DNA from: RYN-230 sp036497945
GTDB lineage: Bacteria; Actinomycetota; Actinomycetes; Streptosporangiales; Streptosporangiaceae
Assembly: GCA_036497945.1 (NCBI GenBank)
Contig: DASXIN010000198.1
Span: 1 to 64,000, forward strand
DNA length: 64,000 nucleotides
Direction: 5' to 3'
Shown in pieces: positions 52,952 to 61,597 of the stretch. Numbering within the stretch: the stretch's first letter is position 1; the number at the start of each line of letters is the position of its first letter. The notes beneath the pieces were generated by a model. It was not told the DNA's origin. It saw only the letters and a program-made list of their open reading frames with translations, and did not search any database. Made by a program: the position numbers and the translations under genes.

Positions 52952-55900
52952 ATGTCGGATAACCGGGATGCCCTGCTGGCCGAGGCGGCTCAACTGGCCA
53001 AATCGTCCGGGCAGGCGGACGTGGGCGTCGGTGACCTGCTGAGCTATTTCCGCGCCTACTACCGGCACGTCCCGGACGAGGACCTGGCCGCGGCCGGGGC
53101 GGGCCCGGTGGCCGCGGTGGCCGTGGAGCAGGCCCGGCTGGCCGCGGACCGGCCGCAGGGCCGGGCCCTGATCCGGGTCGGCCAAGGCGGCTCGGTGGCC
53201 GCGTTCGACCCGTCCAGCACGGTGATCGACATCAGCACCGACGACATGCCGTTCCTGGTCGACTCGGTGACGATGGAACTGACCCGGCACGGGGTGACCA
53301 GCTACCGCATCGTGCACCCGCAGTTGCTGGTCCGCCGGGACGTGGCCGGGGCGCTGCGCCAGGTGTCCGGGCCGCTGGACGCCAGCCGGAATGGCCACGA
53401 CGAGCTGGCCGAGTCCTGGACGCACATCGAGGTCGACGTTCGGGCCTGCGATGTGCCGCTGCCCGGGCTGGAAAAGGACCTGCACCGGGTGCTGCACGAC
53501 GTCCGGGTATCGGTCGAGGACTACCCGCGGATGCAGGCCAAGGCCACCTGGCTGGCCGACCGGCTGTCCGCCGAGGGGGCCAGCGCGCCGGCCGAGACCA
53601 TCGCGCTGCTGCACTGGCTGGCCGACAACCACTTCACGTTCCTCGGCTACCGGGAGTACGACCTGGTGGACGACCCGGAGATGGCCCTGAAGGCCGTGCC
53701 GGGCACCGGGCTCGGCATCCTGCGGCACGACCGGCCGGGGTCGAAGTCGTTCGGCGCGCTGCCGCCCGAGGTCCGTGCCCGGGCCAAGGAGCCGGTCCGG
53801 CTCATCATCACCAAGGCGAACTCCCGGTCCACCGTGCACCGGCCGAACTACCTGGACTATATCGCGGTCAAGCGGGTGGACGAGGCCGGGCAGATCAACG
53901 GCGAGTACCGGTTCCTCGGGCTGTTCACGCAGGCCGCCTACCACGAGAGCATCACCCGCATCCCGGTGCTCCGGCGCAAGCTGGCCAGCGTGCTGGACGC
54001 GGCCGGGGTGGCCGCGGACAGCCACGACGGGCAAGACCTGACCGAGATCCTGGAGGGCTACCCGCGCGAGGAGCTGTTCCAGATCACGCCGCAGGAGCTG
54101 GTCCCGATCGCGCTCGGCGTGCTGGCCCTGCGCGAGCGGCGGCAGACCCGGCTGTTCCTGCGCCGGGACCGCTACGGGCGGTACATGTCCTGCCTGGTCT
54201 ACCTGCCCCGGGACCGGTACACCACCGCGGTGCGGCTGCGTGCCCAGGAGGTGCTCCGGCAGGCGTTCGGCGGGGTGGCCGTGGAGTACAGCGCGACGGT
54301 GGGCGAGTCGGCGGTGGCCCGGCTGCACGTCGTGGTGCGGGCCGAGCCCGGCACCCGGCTGCCCGAGGTGAACACGGCCGAGCTGGAAGCCAAGCTAGCC
54401 GCCGCGGTCCGGTCCTGGGACGAGGACCTGGCCGCCGCCGCGCACGAGCAGCTGGGCGAGGTGGGGGCCAAGACGCTGCTCAGCATCTGCTCGTCGGCCA
54501 TCCCCGAGACCTACAAGGCCGACGTGCCCGCCGTGTACGCGCTGGATGACCTGAGTCAGATCGTCCGCATGCTGGACTCCGGCGAGCAGGTCGCGTTCGA
54601 GATGTGGGAGGCCGAGGGGTTCTCCGGCGGGGTGCCGGTGGAGGATGCCCCGCCCGGCCGCCCGCTGGTCTGGCGGCTGACCATCTACCGGACCGGGTCG
54701 CCGATCACGCTGACCGACGTGCTGCCCCGGCTGCAGCACATGGGCCTCGAGGTGGTGGACGAGCACCCGTACGAGTTCAAGGGCCCGGGGCTGGCCACGC
54801 CGTTCTGGATCTACGACTTCGGGCTGCGCCGCAGCGGGTCGGGCAGCTCGGCCACGGTGCCCGCGCCGAGCGCGGTCAAGGGCCTGTTCGAGGACGCGCT
54901 GGCCGCGCTGTGGCGCGGCCAGATCGAGGACGACGGGTTCAACGCGCTGGTCCTCGATGCGCACCTGAGCTGGCGGCAGATCTCGATGCTGCGCGCCTAC
55001 GCCAAGTACCTGCGCCAGGCGGGCACCCGCTTCAGCCAGGACTACATCGAGCGGGTGCTGCGCTCCAACACCACGGTGACCCGGCTGCTGGTCCGGCTGT
55101 TCGAGTCCCGGTTCGACCCGGCCCGGCAGGCCGGCCAAGCCGAGCGCAGCGAGGCCATCACCGAGGAGATCCGCGGCGAACTGGACGACGTCGCGGTGCT
55201 CGATCACGACCGGGTGCTGCGCGGCTACCTGGCGCTGATCCTGGTCACACTGCGCACCAACTACTTCGCCGCGCCCAAAGTAGACCCGGCCGCGGTGCCG
55301 TACCTGGTGGTCAAGCTGGACGCGGCCCAGGTGCCCGACCTGCCCGCGCCGCGGCCGCAGTACGAGCTGTTCGTCTACTCGCCGCGGCTGGAAGCGGTGC
55401 ACCTGCGGTTCGCCGCGGTGGCCCGGGGCGGGCTGCGCTGGTCGGACCGCAGCGAGGACTTCCGCACCGAGATCCTCGGCCTGGCCAAGGCCCAGGAGGT
55501 GAAGAACTCGGTCATCGTGCCGTCCGGGGCCAAGGGCGGCTTCGTCTGCAAGCGGCTGCCGGACGCCGCCGACCGCGAGGCGTACCAGGCCGAGGTGCTG
55601 GCCTGCTACCGCACGTTCATCAGCGCCATGCTCGAGGTGACCGACAACCTGCACGCGGGCCAGGTGGTGCCGCCGCCCGGCGTGGTCCGGTACGACACCG
55701 ACGACCCGTACCTGGTGGTCGCGGCGGACAAGGGCACGGCCACGTTCTCCGACACGGCCAACGAGATCGCCATCAGCTACGGGTTCTGGCTGGGCGACGC
55801 GTTCGCGTCCGGCGGGTCCGAGGGCTACGACCACAAGAAGATGGGCATCACCGCGCGCGGCGCCTGGGAGTCGGTCAAGTTCCACTTCGCCACGCTCGGC

Positions 55901-57847
55901 GTGGACACCCAGACCACCGACTTCACCGTGGCCGGCATCGGTGACATGTCCGGCGACGTGTTCGGCAACGGGATGCTGCTGTCCCGGCGCATCAAGCTGG
56001 TCGCCGCGTTCGACCACCGGCACGTCTTCCTGGACCCGGTGCCGGACCCGGAGGTGAGCTTCGCGGAACGGCAGCGGATGTTCGCGCTGCCCCGGTCCTC
56101 CTGGGCCGACTACGAGCCCGCGCTGATCTCGGCGGGCGGCGGGGTGTGGCCGCGCAGCGTGAAGTCGGTCCCGGTGTCCGAGCCGGCCCGCCAGGCGCTC
56201 GGCCTGGCCGATGATGTCCGCGCGCTGTCACCGGACCAGCTGATCTCGGCCATCCTGGCCGCGCCGGTGGACCTGCTGTGGAACGGCGGGGTCGGCACCT
56301 ACGTTAAGGCCAGCAGCCAGTCGCACCGGGACGCCGGGGACCGGGCCAACGACGCGGTGCGCATCGATGCCACCGCGGTCCGCGCCAGGGTGATCGCTGA
56401 GGGCGGCAACCTGGGCGTGACCCAGGCCGGCCGGATCGAGTACGCGCTGGCCGGCGGCCTGATCAACACCGACTTCATCGACAACTCGGCCGGCGTGGAC
56501 ACCTCCGACCACGAGGTGAACATCAAGATCCTGCTGGCCGAGAGCGTGAGCCGCGGCGAGCTCACCCCGGACCAGCGCAACCGGCTGCTGCAGGAGATGA
56601 CCGACGAGGTCGCCGACCTGGTGCTGCCGGACAACTACCACCAGAACCGGGCGCTGGCCTCGTCCCGGGCACAGGCCGCGGAGATGCTGCACGTGCACAG
56701 CCGGATGATGCGCAAGATGGCCCGGGACGGGCGGATCAGCCGCCGCCTGGAGGTGCTGCCCGGAGACAAGGAAGTTGCCGAACGCCGGTCCGCGGGACTG
56801 GGGCTGACCACACCCGAGTTTGCCGTGCTGCTAGCCCAGGTCAAGATCGGAGCCGAGCAGGAGATGCTGGCTTCGGCGCTGCCCGACGACCCGTACCTGC
56901 GGTCGGTGCTCACCGGGTACTTCCCGGCGCCGCTGCGGGAGAAGTTCGCCGGGCAGATGGATGCGCACCCGCTGCGCCGGGAGATCATCACCACCGCGGT
57001 GGTCAATGACATGGTGGACCGGTCCGGGACCACGTTCCTGTTCCGGATGAACGAGGAGACCGGGGCGTCGGTGCCCGACATTACGGCCGCGTACCTGGTC
57101 GCCCGGCAGGTCTTCGACATGGCCGGGTTCTGGGCCCAGGTGGAGGGGCTGGACGGCGTGGTGGACGTGCCCACCCAGCTGGACATGCTGCTGGAGGGGC
57201 ACAAGCTGACCGAGCGGGGCACCCGGTGGCTGCTGCACAACCGGCGGCCGCCGTTCGATATCGCGGAGACCATCGACTTCTTCTCCGGCGGCGTGCTCTC
57301 CGTCACCTCCGGGCTGCCCAAGCTGCTCACCGGCCGGGACCGGTCCGAGTTCACCAGGCGGCTCGACTCGTTCACCGCCCGCGGGGTGCCGCATGCGCTG
57401 GCCGAGCGGGTGGCCGGGATGGTGCCCGCCTACTCGGCGTTCGACCTGGTAGAGATCGCCGCGGCGGTCGGCCGCAGCGTGGATGAGACCGCGGAGGTCT
57501 ACTTCGACCTGGCCGACCGGCTGCAGATCGCCCGGCTGCGGGACCGGATCACCGCGCTGCCCCGGGACGACCGGTGGAACACGATGGCCCGGGCCGCGCT
57601 GCGCGACGATCTGTACGCTGCACACGCCGCGATCACCCGGGACGTGCTCGAAGTGACCGGCCCGGGCCGCCCGGAGGAGCGGCTCGGTGTCTGGGTGGAG
57701 CGGAACGGCACCGCGGTCAGCCGGGCCACGCAGACCCTGACCGAGATCTGGGAGAGCGACCGGTTCACCGTGGCTATGCTGTCCGTCGCGGTCCGCGCGA
57801 TTCGGACACTCGTCACAGCAAGTGCGCTTCCCGAACATCCTGGGTGA
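52952..57847 (+). CDS. gdh: NAD-specific glutamate dehydrogenase, large (180-kDa) type
   Basis: 1631 residues, ATG start. Belongs to the large NAD-GDH class: long N-terminal regulatory part with ACT-like segments, then catalytic core ARGGLRWSDRSEDFRTEILG, KNSVIVPSGAKGGFV (catalytic Lys), the NAD/glutamate region EGYDHKKMGITARGAWESVK and GIGDMSGDVFGNGMLLS, and a helical C-terminal third. Converts glutamate to 2-oxoglutarate plus ammonia, the final step for arginine, ornithine and proline nitrogen. Follows kynA by 21 bases. Confidence 0.97.
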   Translation: MSDNRDALLAEAAQLAKSSGQADVGVGDLLSYFRAYYRHVPDEDLAAAGAGPVAAVAVEQARLAADRPQGRALIRVGQGGSVAAFDPSSTVIDISTDDMPFLVDSVTMELTRHGVTSYRIVHPQLLVRRDVAGALRQVSGPLDASRNGHDELAESWTHIEVDVRACDVPLPGLEKDLHRVLHDVRVSVEDYPRMQAKATWLADRLSAEGASAPAETIALLHWLADNHFTFLGYREYDLVDDPEMALKAVPGTGLGILRHDRPGSKSFGALPPEVRARAKEPVRLIITKANSRSTVHRPNYLDYIAVKRVDEAGQINGEYRFLGLFTQAAYHESITRIPVLRRKLASVLDAAGVAADSHDGQDLTEILEGYPREELFQITPQELVPIALGVLALRERRQTRLFLRRDRYGRYMSCLVYLPRDRYTTAVRLRAQEVLRQAFGGVAVEYSATVGESAVARLHVVVRAEPGTRLPEVNTAELEAKLAAAVRSWDEDLAAAAHEQLGEVGAKTLLSICSSAIPETYKADVPAVYALDDLSQIVRMLDSGEQVAFEMWEAEGFSGGVPVEDAPPGRPLVWRLTIYRTGSPITLTDVLPRLQHMGLEVVDEHPYEFKGPGLATPFWIYDFGLRRSGSGSSATVPAPSAVKGLFEDALAALWRGQIEDDGFNALVLDAHLSWRQISMLRAYAKYLRQAGTRFSQDYIERVLRSNTTVTRLLVRLFESRFDPARQAGQAERSEAITEEIRGELDDVAVLDHDRVLRGYLALILVTLRTNYFAAPKVDPAAVPYLVVKLDAAQVPDLPAPRPQYELFVYSPRLEAVHLRFAAVARGGLRWSDRSEDFRTEILGLAKAQEVKNSVIVPSGAKGGFVCKRLPDAADREAYQAEVLACYRTFISAMLEVTDNLHAGQVVPPPGVVRYDTDDPYLVVAADKGTATFSDTANEIAISYGFWLGDAFASGGSEGYDHKKMGITARGAWESVKFHFATLGVDTQTTDFTVAGIGDMSGDVFGNGMLLSRRIKLVAAFDHRHVFLDPVPDPEVSFAERQRMFALPRSSWADYEPALISAGGGVWPRSVKSVPVSEPARQALGLADDVRALSPDQLISAILAAPVDLLWNGGVGTYVKASSQSHRDAGDRANDAVRIDATAVRARVIAEGGNLGVTQAGRIEYALAGGLINTDFIDNSAGVDTSDHEVNIKILLAESVSRGELTPDQRNRLLQEMTDEVADLVLPDNYHQNRALASSRAQAAEMLHVHSRMMRKMARDGRISRRLEVLPGDKEVAERRSAGLGLTTPEFAVLLAQVKIGAEQEMLASALPDDPYLRSVLTGYFPAPLREKFAGQMDAHPLRREIITTAVVNDMVDRSGTTFLFRMNEETGASVPDITAAYLVARQVFDMAGFWAQVEGLDGVVDVPTQLDMLLEGHKLTERGTRWLLHNRRPPFDIAETIDFFSGGVLSVTSGLPKLLTGRDRSEFTRRLDSFTARGVPHALAERVAGMVPAYSAFDLVEIAAAVGRSVDETAEVYFDLADRLQIARLRDRITALPRDDRWNTMARAALRDDLYAAHAAITRDVLEVTGPGRPEERLGVWVERNGTAVSRATQTLTEIWESDRFTVAMLSVAVRAIRTLVTASALPEHPG

Positions 57848-57899
57848 GTTGGCGGGCGATCGTCCTTTCGAATGCCCGCGCTCGCGTAGGCTTTCCCGC

Positions 57900-59009
57900 A
57901 TGGCAGGTACCGATCCCGCAAATGAACTCTCGGAACTGTCGTCGACGCTTACCAGCGTGGAGTCCGTCCTCGACCCCGAGGCCATGCGGCGTGAAGCTGA
58001 CAACCTGAGGGCACGCGCCGCCGACCCCGGGCTCTGGGACGACCAGGAGAAGGCCCAGGCGGTCACCCGCCGGCTCTCCTACCTGGAGGGGGAACTGAGC
58101 CGGCTGGACAGCCTGCGGCGCCGCCTCGACGACACCCGGGTGATGTTCGAACTGGCCGAGAGTGAGCACGACGAGCCGACCCGCGAAGAGGCCACCCGCG
58201 ATCTCACTGCGCTCCGCAAGGAGATCGACCAGCTCGAGGTCCGCACGTTGCTGTCCGGCGAATACGACGCCCGGGAGGCGCTGATCACGATCAACGCCCA
58301 GGCGGGCGGGGCCGACGCGGCCGACTGGGCGGAGGGGCTGCGGCGCATCTACCTGCGCTGGGCCGAGCGGCATGGCTACCCGAGCGAGATCTACGACACG
58401 TCCTACGCGGAAGAGGCGGGCATCAAGTCCACCACCTTCGCCATCAAGGCGCCGTACGCCTACGGCACGCTGCGCGGCGAGCACGGCACGCACCGGATGG
58501 TGCGCATCTCCAAGTACGACAACCAGGGCCGCCGGCAGACCTCGTTCGCCGGGGTGGACGTTATCCCGGTGGTGGAGCAGGCCGACCACATCGACATCCC
58601 GGAAGACGAGATCCGGGTGGACGTCTACCGCTCCAGCGGGCCCGGTGGCCAGGGCGTGAACACCACCGACTCCGCGGTGCGGCTGACCCACTTGCCTACC
58701 GGGATCGTGGTGTCCTGCCAGAACGAGCGCAGCCAGATCCAGAACAAGGCCACCGCGATGGCGGTGCTCCAGGCCAAGCTGCTGGAACGCAAGCGGGCCG
58801 AGCAGGCGGCCAAGATGGCTGAGCTGCGCGGAGACTCCTCCGGCAGCTGGGGCACGCAGATCCGAAATTACGTGCTACACCCGTACCAGAACGTCAAGGA
58901 CGTGCGCACCGGCTTCGAGACCGGGAACACCGCCGCGGTGATGGATGGCGAGATCGACGACTTCATCGAGGCCGAGATCAGGTGGCTGCGCAAGAATCCC
59001 ACGGGGTGA
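57900..59009 (+). CDS. prfB: Peptide chain release factor 2, with SKY in place of SPF
   Basis: 369 residues, ATG start. Catalytic GGQ at 249-251 in SSGPGGQGVNTTDSAVRL, domain 4 end SSGSWGTQIRNYVLHPYQNVKD, and the codon-reading loop. That loop reads R-I-S204-K205-Y206-D-N-Q, where release factor 2 has S-P-F, while the following GRRQTSFAGV is normal. The reading frame is continuous, with no programmed UGA frameshift as in E. coli. Recognises UGA/UAA; UGA is the commonest stop here. Precedes ftsEX as usual. Confidence 0.95.
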   Translation: MAGTDPANELSELSSTLTSVESVLDPEAMRREADNLRARAADPGLWDDQEKAQAVTRRLSYLEGELSRLDSLRRRLDDTRVMFELAESEHDEPTREEATRDLTALRKEIDQLEVRTLLSGEYDAREALITINAQAGGADAADWAEGLRRIYLRWAERHGYPSEIYDTSYAEEAGIKSTTFAIKAPYAYGTLRGEHGTHRMVRISKYDNQGRRQTSFAGVDVIPVVEQADHIDIPEDEIRVDVYRSSGPGGQGVNTTDSAVRLTHLPTGIVVSCQNERSQIQNKATAMAVLQAKLLERKRAEQAAKMAELRGDSSGSWGTQIRNYVLHPYQNVKDVRTGFETGNTAAVMDGEIDDFIEAEIRWLRKNPTG

Positions 59010-59055
59010 CCGCGCGGGCCGGCCGGGTGAGCGCAGCGGGCTAGTCGGCCGAAGG

Positions 59056-59235
59056 TCAGTGCGCGAGCTGTAGCGATAGGGCGAGCAGAGTGAGCGCGAG
59101 CAGGATGGCCAGGATCAGCGGCTTGCTCAGGCCGGAGTGATGGTGCACCTGGGCCCGTGCGGCCTGGCAGGCCGGGCAGCGCGCCTCGACCACAGGCCCC
59201 GCGCACTGCGCGCAGATCAAGTGTTCACAACTCAC
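59056..59235 (-). CDS. Small zinc-ribbon membrane protein
   Basis: 59 residues, GTG at 59233-59235 with GGAGGG upstream. Pattern VSCEHLICAQCAGPVVEARC, PACQAARAQVHHHSG, then hydrophobic LSKPLILAILLALTLLALSLQLAH: two CxxC pairs (C8/C11 and C20/C23) for a zinc site followed by one membrane helix (about 40-57). Similar short cysteine-rich proteins occur between prfB and ftsE in Streptomyces. Role unknown. Confidence 0.75.
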   Translation of the reverse strand: MSCEHLICAQCAGPVVEARCPACQAARAQVHHHSGLSKPLILAILLALTLLALSLQLAH

Positions 59236-59406
59236 CTGGGTCCCTCCGGTCCGCGCCCCGCCCGGGCCAGTTCGGCAGTGTTGCCCGCTGCGAGCCGCAT
59301 TCCCCCCTAGACTAGCCCGTGGTCAAACCGGACAGCCCCCCAGTTCCCGGATGGCCGTCTGGCAGCCGGATTCGGCCGCCTGGTCCGCATTTCCGTCGAG
59401 TGAGTG

Positions 59407-60105
59407 ATGGGCCCTGTGATCCACTTCGATAACGTCACTAAGGCGTACCCGAGCCAGAGCCGGCCGGCCCTGGAGAACGTCACGATCGACGTCGAAAAGG
59501 GTGAGTTCGTCTTCCTGGTCGGCTCGTCCGGCGCGGGCAAGTCGACGTTCCTGCGGCTCGTCCTCAAGGAGGAGAAGCCGACCGAGGGCAAGATCCACGT
59601 GGCCGGCAAGGATCTCGCCCGGCTGACCAGCTGGAAGGTGCCCTACCTGCGGCGCCGGATCGGCTGCGTGTTCCAGGACTTCCGGCTGCTGCCCAACAAG
59701 AACGTCTACCAGAACGTGGCCTTCGCGCTGCAGGTGATCGGCAAGCCGCGCCGGTTCATCCGCAAGGTGGTGCCGGAAGTGGTGGACCTGGTCGGGATGG
59801 AAGGCAAGCACGACCGGATGCCGCACGAGCTGTCCGGTGGTGAGCAGCAGCGGGTAGCGATGGCCCGGGCGTTCGTGAACCGGCCGATGATCTTGCTGGC
59901 CGACGAGCCGACCGGGAACATCGACCCGGCCACCTCCATCGGGATTATGAAGGTTCTGGACCGGATCAACCGGACAGGGACTACGGTCGTCATGGCGACG
60001 CACGACGCGGCGATCGTGGACTCGATGCGCAAGCGGGTCATCGAGATCGAGTACGGCAAGATCGTGCGCGACCAATCACGCGGGGTGTACGGCCAGGCGT
60101 ACTGA
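59407..60105 (+). CDS. ftsE: Cell-division ABC transporter ATPase FtsE
   Basis: 232 residues. Walker A GSSGAGKS, Q loop CVFQDFRLLPNKNVYQN, signature ELSGGEQQRVAMARAF, Walker B ILLADEPTGNID and H loop ATHDAAIVD. With FtsX it couples ATP use to peptidoglycan hydrolases at the septum or tip. Starts at 59404 (GTG), 59407 (ATG) or 59416 (GTG) are all possible; I used ATG. Confidence 0.95.
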   Translation: MGPVIHFDNVTKAYPSQSRPALENVTIDVEKGEFVFLVGSSGAGKSTFLRLVLKEEKPTEGKIHVAGKDLARLTSWKVPYLRRRIGCVFQDFRLLPNKNVYQNVAFALQVIGKPRRFIRKVVPEVVDLVGMEGKHDRMPHELSGGEQQRVAMARAFVNRPMILLADEPTGNIDPATSIGIMKVLDRINRTGTTVVMATHDAAIVDSMRKRVIEIEYGKIVRDQSRGVYGQAY

Positions 60106-60189
60106 CCAGCTCAGTGGCCCTCCCGCGGGCGACTGACGGGGTCTGGGCGGTACCGGATACCGAGGAATTACCGAGGGATTCAAGCAACC

Positions 60190-61107
60190 ATGCGTGGACA
60201 GTTCCTGTTTTCGGAGGTCTGGACCGGCCTCCGGCGCAACCTCACCATGACGGTTGCGCTGGTTGTCGTGGTGGCGATCAGCCTGTCGCTACTCGGCACC
60301 GGGCTGCTGTTCGTCAAGCAGGTGGACAACACCCGGACCTACTGGCAAGGCCGGGTCCAGCTGTCGATCTACCTGTGCACCACGACCAGCGTGAGCCCGC
60401 AGTGCAAGCAGAACGGCCCGGCCACCCCGACCGAGCGGCAGCAGATCTACAACGACCTGCTGTCCCTGCGGTCGCACGGCGTGCAGCACGTCTACTACGA
60501 GTCGCAGGCCCAGGCGTTCGCCCGGTTCAAGCAGGACTTCGCCCAGGACAAGTCATTCGCCAGCCTGGTCACCCAGAACGAGATCCCGGACTCCTTCCAG
60601 GTCAAGCTGGCCAACGCGCAGGCCGACTACAACGTGGTGGCCGGCACCGTGCAGGGCCGCCCCGGGGTGGACAACATCGTCAACGTCCAGTCGATCCTGT
60701 CCAATTTCTACAAGCTGCTGAACGGGGCGCGGGACGCGGTCATCATCGTCGCGGTCATCCTGGTCATCGCGGCCATCCTGCTGGTCGCCAACACCATCCG
60801 GCTGTCCGCGTTCAACCGCCGCCGGGAGACCAGCATCATGCGTCTGGTTGGCGCGTCCAACTTCTACGTTCAGCTACCCTTCCTGCTAGAAGGAGTCATC
60901 GCGGGGATGTTCGGCTGGCTGATCGCAGCCGCGTTGCTCGTCGCAGTCAAGACGATGGGCCTGGATGCGCTGCAGCAGTACTTCCCCTACAACGTGCGGC
61001 TCAGCCTTGCCGACCTCATCGAGGTCATCGTCCTGGCCATGGTCATGGGAGTGGTGCTCTGTGGCGTCACGTCCTTCCTCACCCTCAGGCGTTATCTACG
61101 CGCCTGA
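60190..61107 (+). CDS. ftsX: Cell-division protein FtsX
   Basis: 305 residues, ATG start. Four membrane helices with a large outside loop between the first and second (about 45-165), then FtsX-type permease helices (AVIIVAVILVIAAILLVANTI...RREISIMRLVGASN-like RRRETSIMRLVGAS). The loop holds a short disulfide-like YLCTTTSVSPQC. Partner of FtsE, 84 bases downstream of it. Confidence 0.94.
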   Translation: MRGQFLFSEVWTGLRRNLTMTVALVVVVAISLSLLGTGLLFVKQVDNTRTYWQGRVQLSIYLCTTTSVSPQCKQNGPATPTERQQIYNDLLSLRSHGVQHVYYESQAQAFARFKQDFAQDKSFASLVTQNEIPDSFQVKLANAQADYNVVAGTVQGRPGVDNIVNVQSILSNFYKLLNGARDAVIIVAVILVIAAILLVANTIRLSAFNRRRETSIMRLVGASNFYVQLPFLLEGVIAGMFGWLIAAALLVAVKTMGLDALQQYFPYNVRLSLADLIEVIVLAMVMGVVLCGVTSFLTLRRYLRA

Positions 61108-61126
61108 GCCCGGCGGACGCTGAGCC

Positions 61127-61597
61127 ATGGCATCCACTTCGCGGCAGCAGTCCACGGTCATCGCCCGCAACCGGCGGGCCCGGCACGACTACCAGATCGA
61201 GGACACCGTCGAGGGCGGTCTGGTGCTCACCGGGACCGAGGTGAAGTCGCTGCGGGCGGGCCGGGCGTCGCTGACCGATGGGTTTGCCCAGATCCAGGAC
61301 GGTGAGATCTGGCTGCACGGGGTGCACATCCCCGAGTACACCCAGGGCACCTGGACCAATCATGAACCACGCCGGCCACGCAAGGTGCTGCTGCACCGCA
61401 GGGAGATCGACCGGTGGGCCAGCCAGACGGCAGAACGCGGGCTCACCATTGTGCCGTTGTCGCTGTATTTTAAAGATGGCCGGGTCAAGGTCGAATTGGC
61501 CCTGGCGCGCGGCAAACGTACCTACGACAAGCGTCACGACTTGGCCGAACGCGATGCTGCTCGGGAGGTGGAACGTGCCTTCCGGCGGCGGGGCTGA
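61127..61597 (+). CDS. smpB: SsrA-binding protein SmpB
   Basis: 156 residues: IARNRRARHDYQIEDTVEGG, LTGTEVKSLRAGRASLTDGF, IPEYTQGTWTNHEPRRPRKV and the basic C-terminal tail KRTYDKRHDLAERDAAREVER. Binds tmRNA for ribosome rescue; the ssrA gene begins 2.2 kb downstream. Its stop overlaps the start of the next gene (TGATG). Confidence 0.96.
   Translation: MASTSRQQSTVIARNRRARHDYQIEDTVEGGLVLTGTEVKSLRAGRASLTDGFAQIQDGEIWLHGVHIPEYTQGTWTNHEPRRPRKVLLHRREIDRWASQTAERGLTIVPLSLYFKDGRVKVELALARGKRTYDKRHDLAERDAAREVERAFRRRG

Noticed and set aside
52946..56023. Long minus-strand frames opposite the glutamate dehydrogenase gene
   Set aside because: They mirror the codon pattern of gdh and have no recognisable domain or ribosome site.
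57900..57990. Programmed +1 frameshift in prfB
   Set aside because: The reading frame is continuous from ATG through the first 30 codons, with no in-frame UGA.
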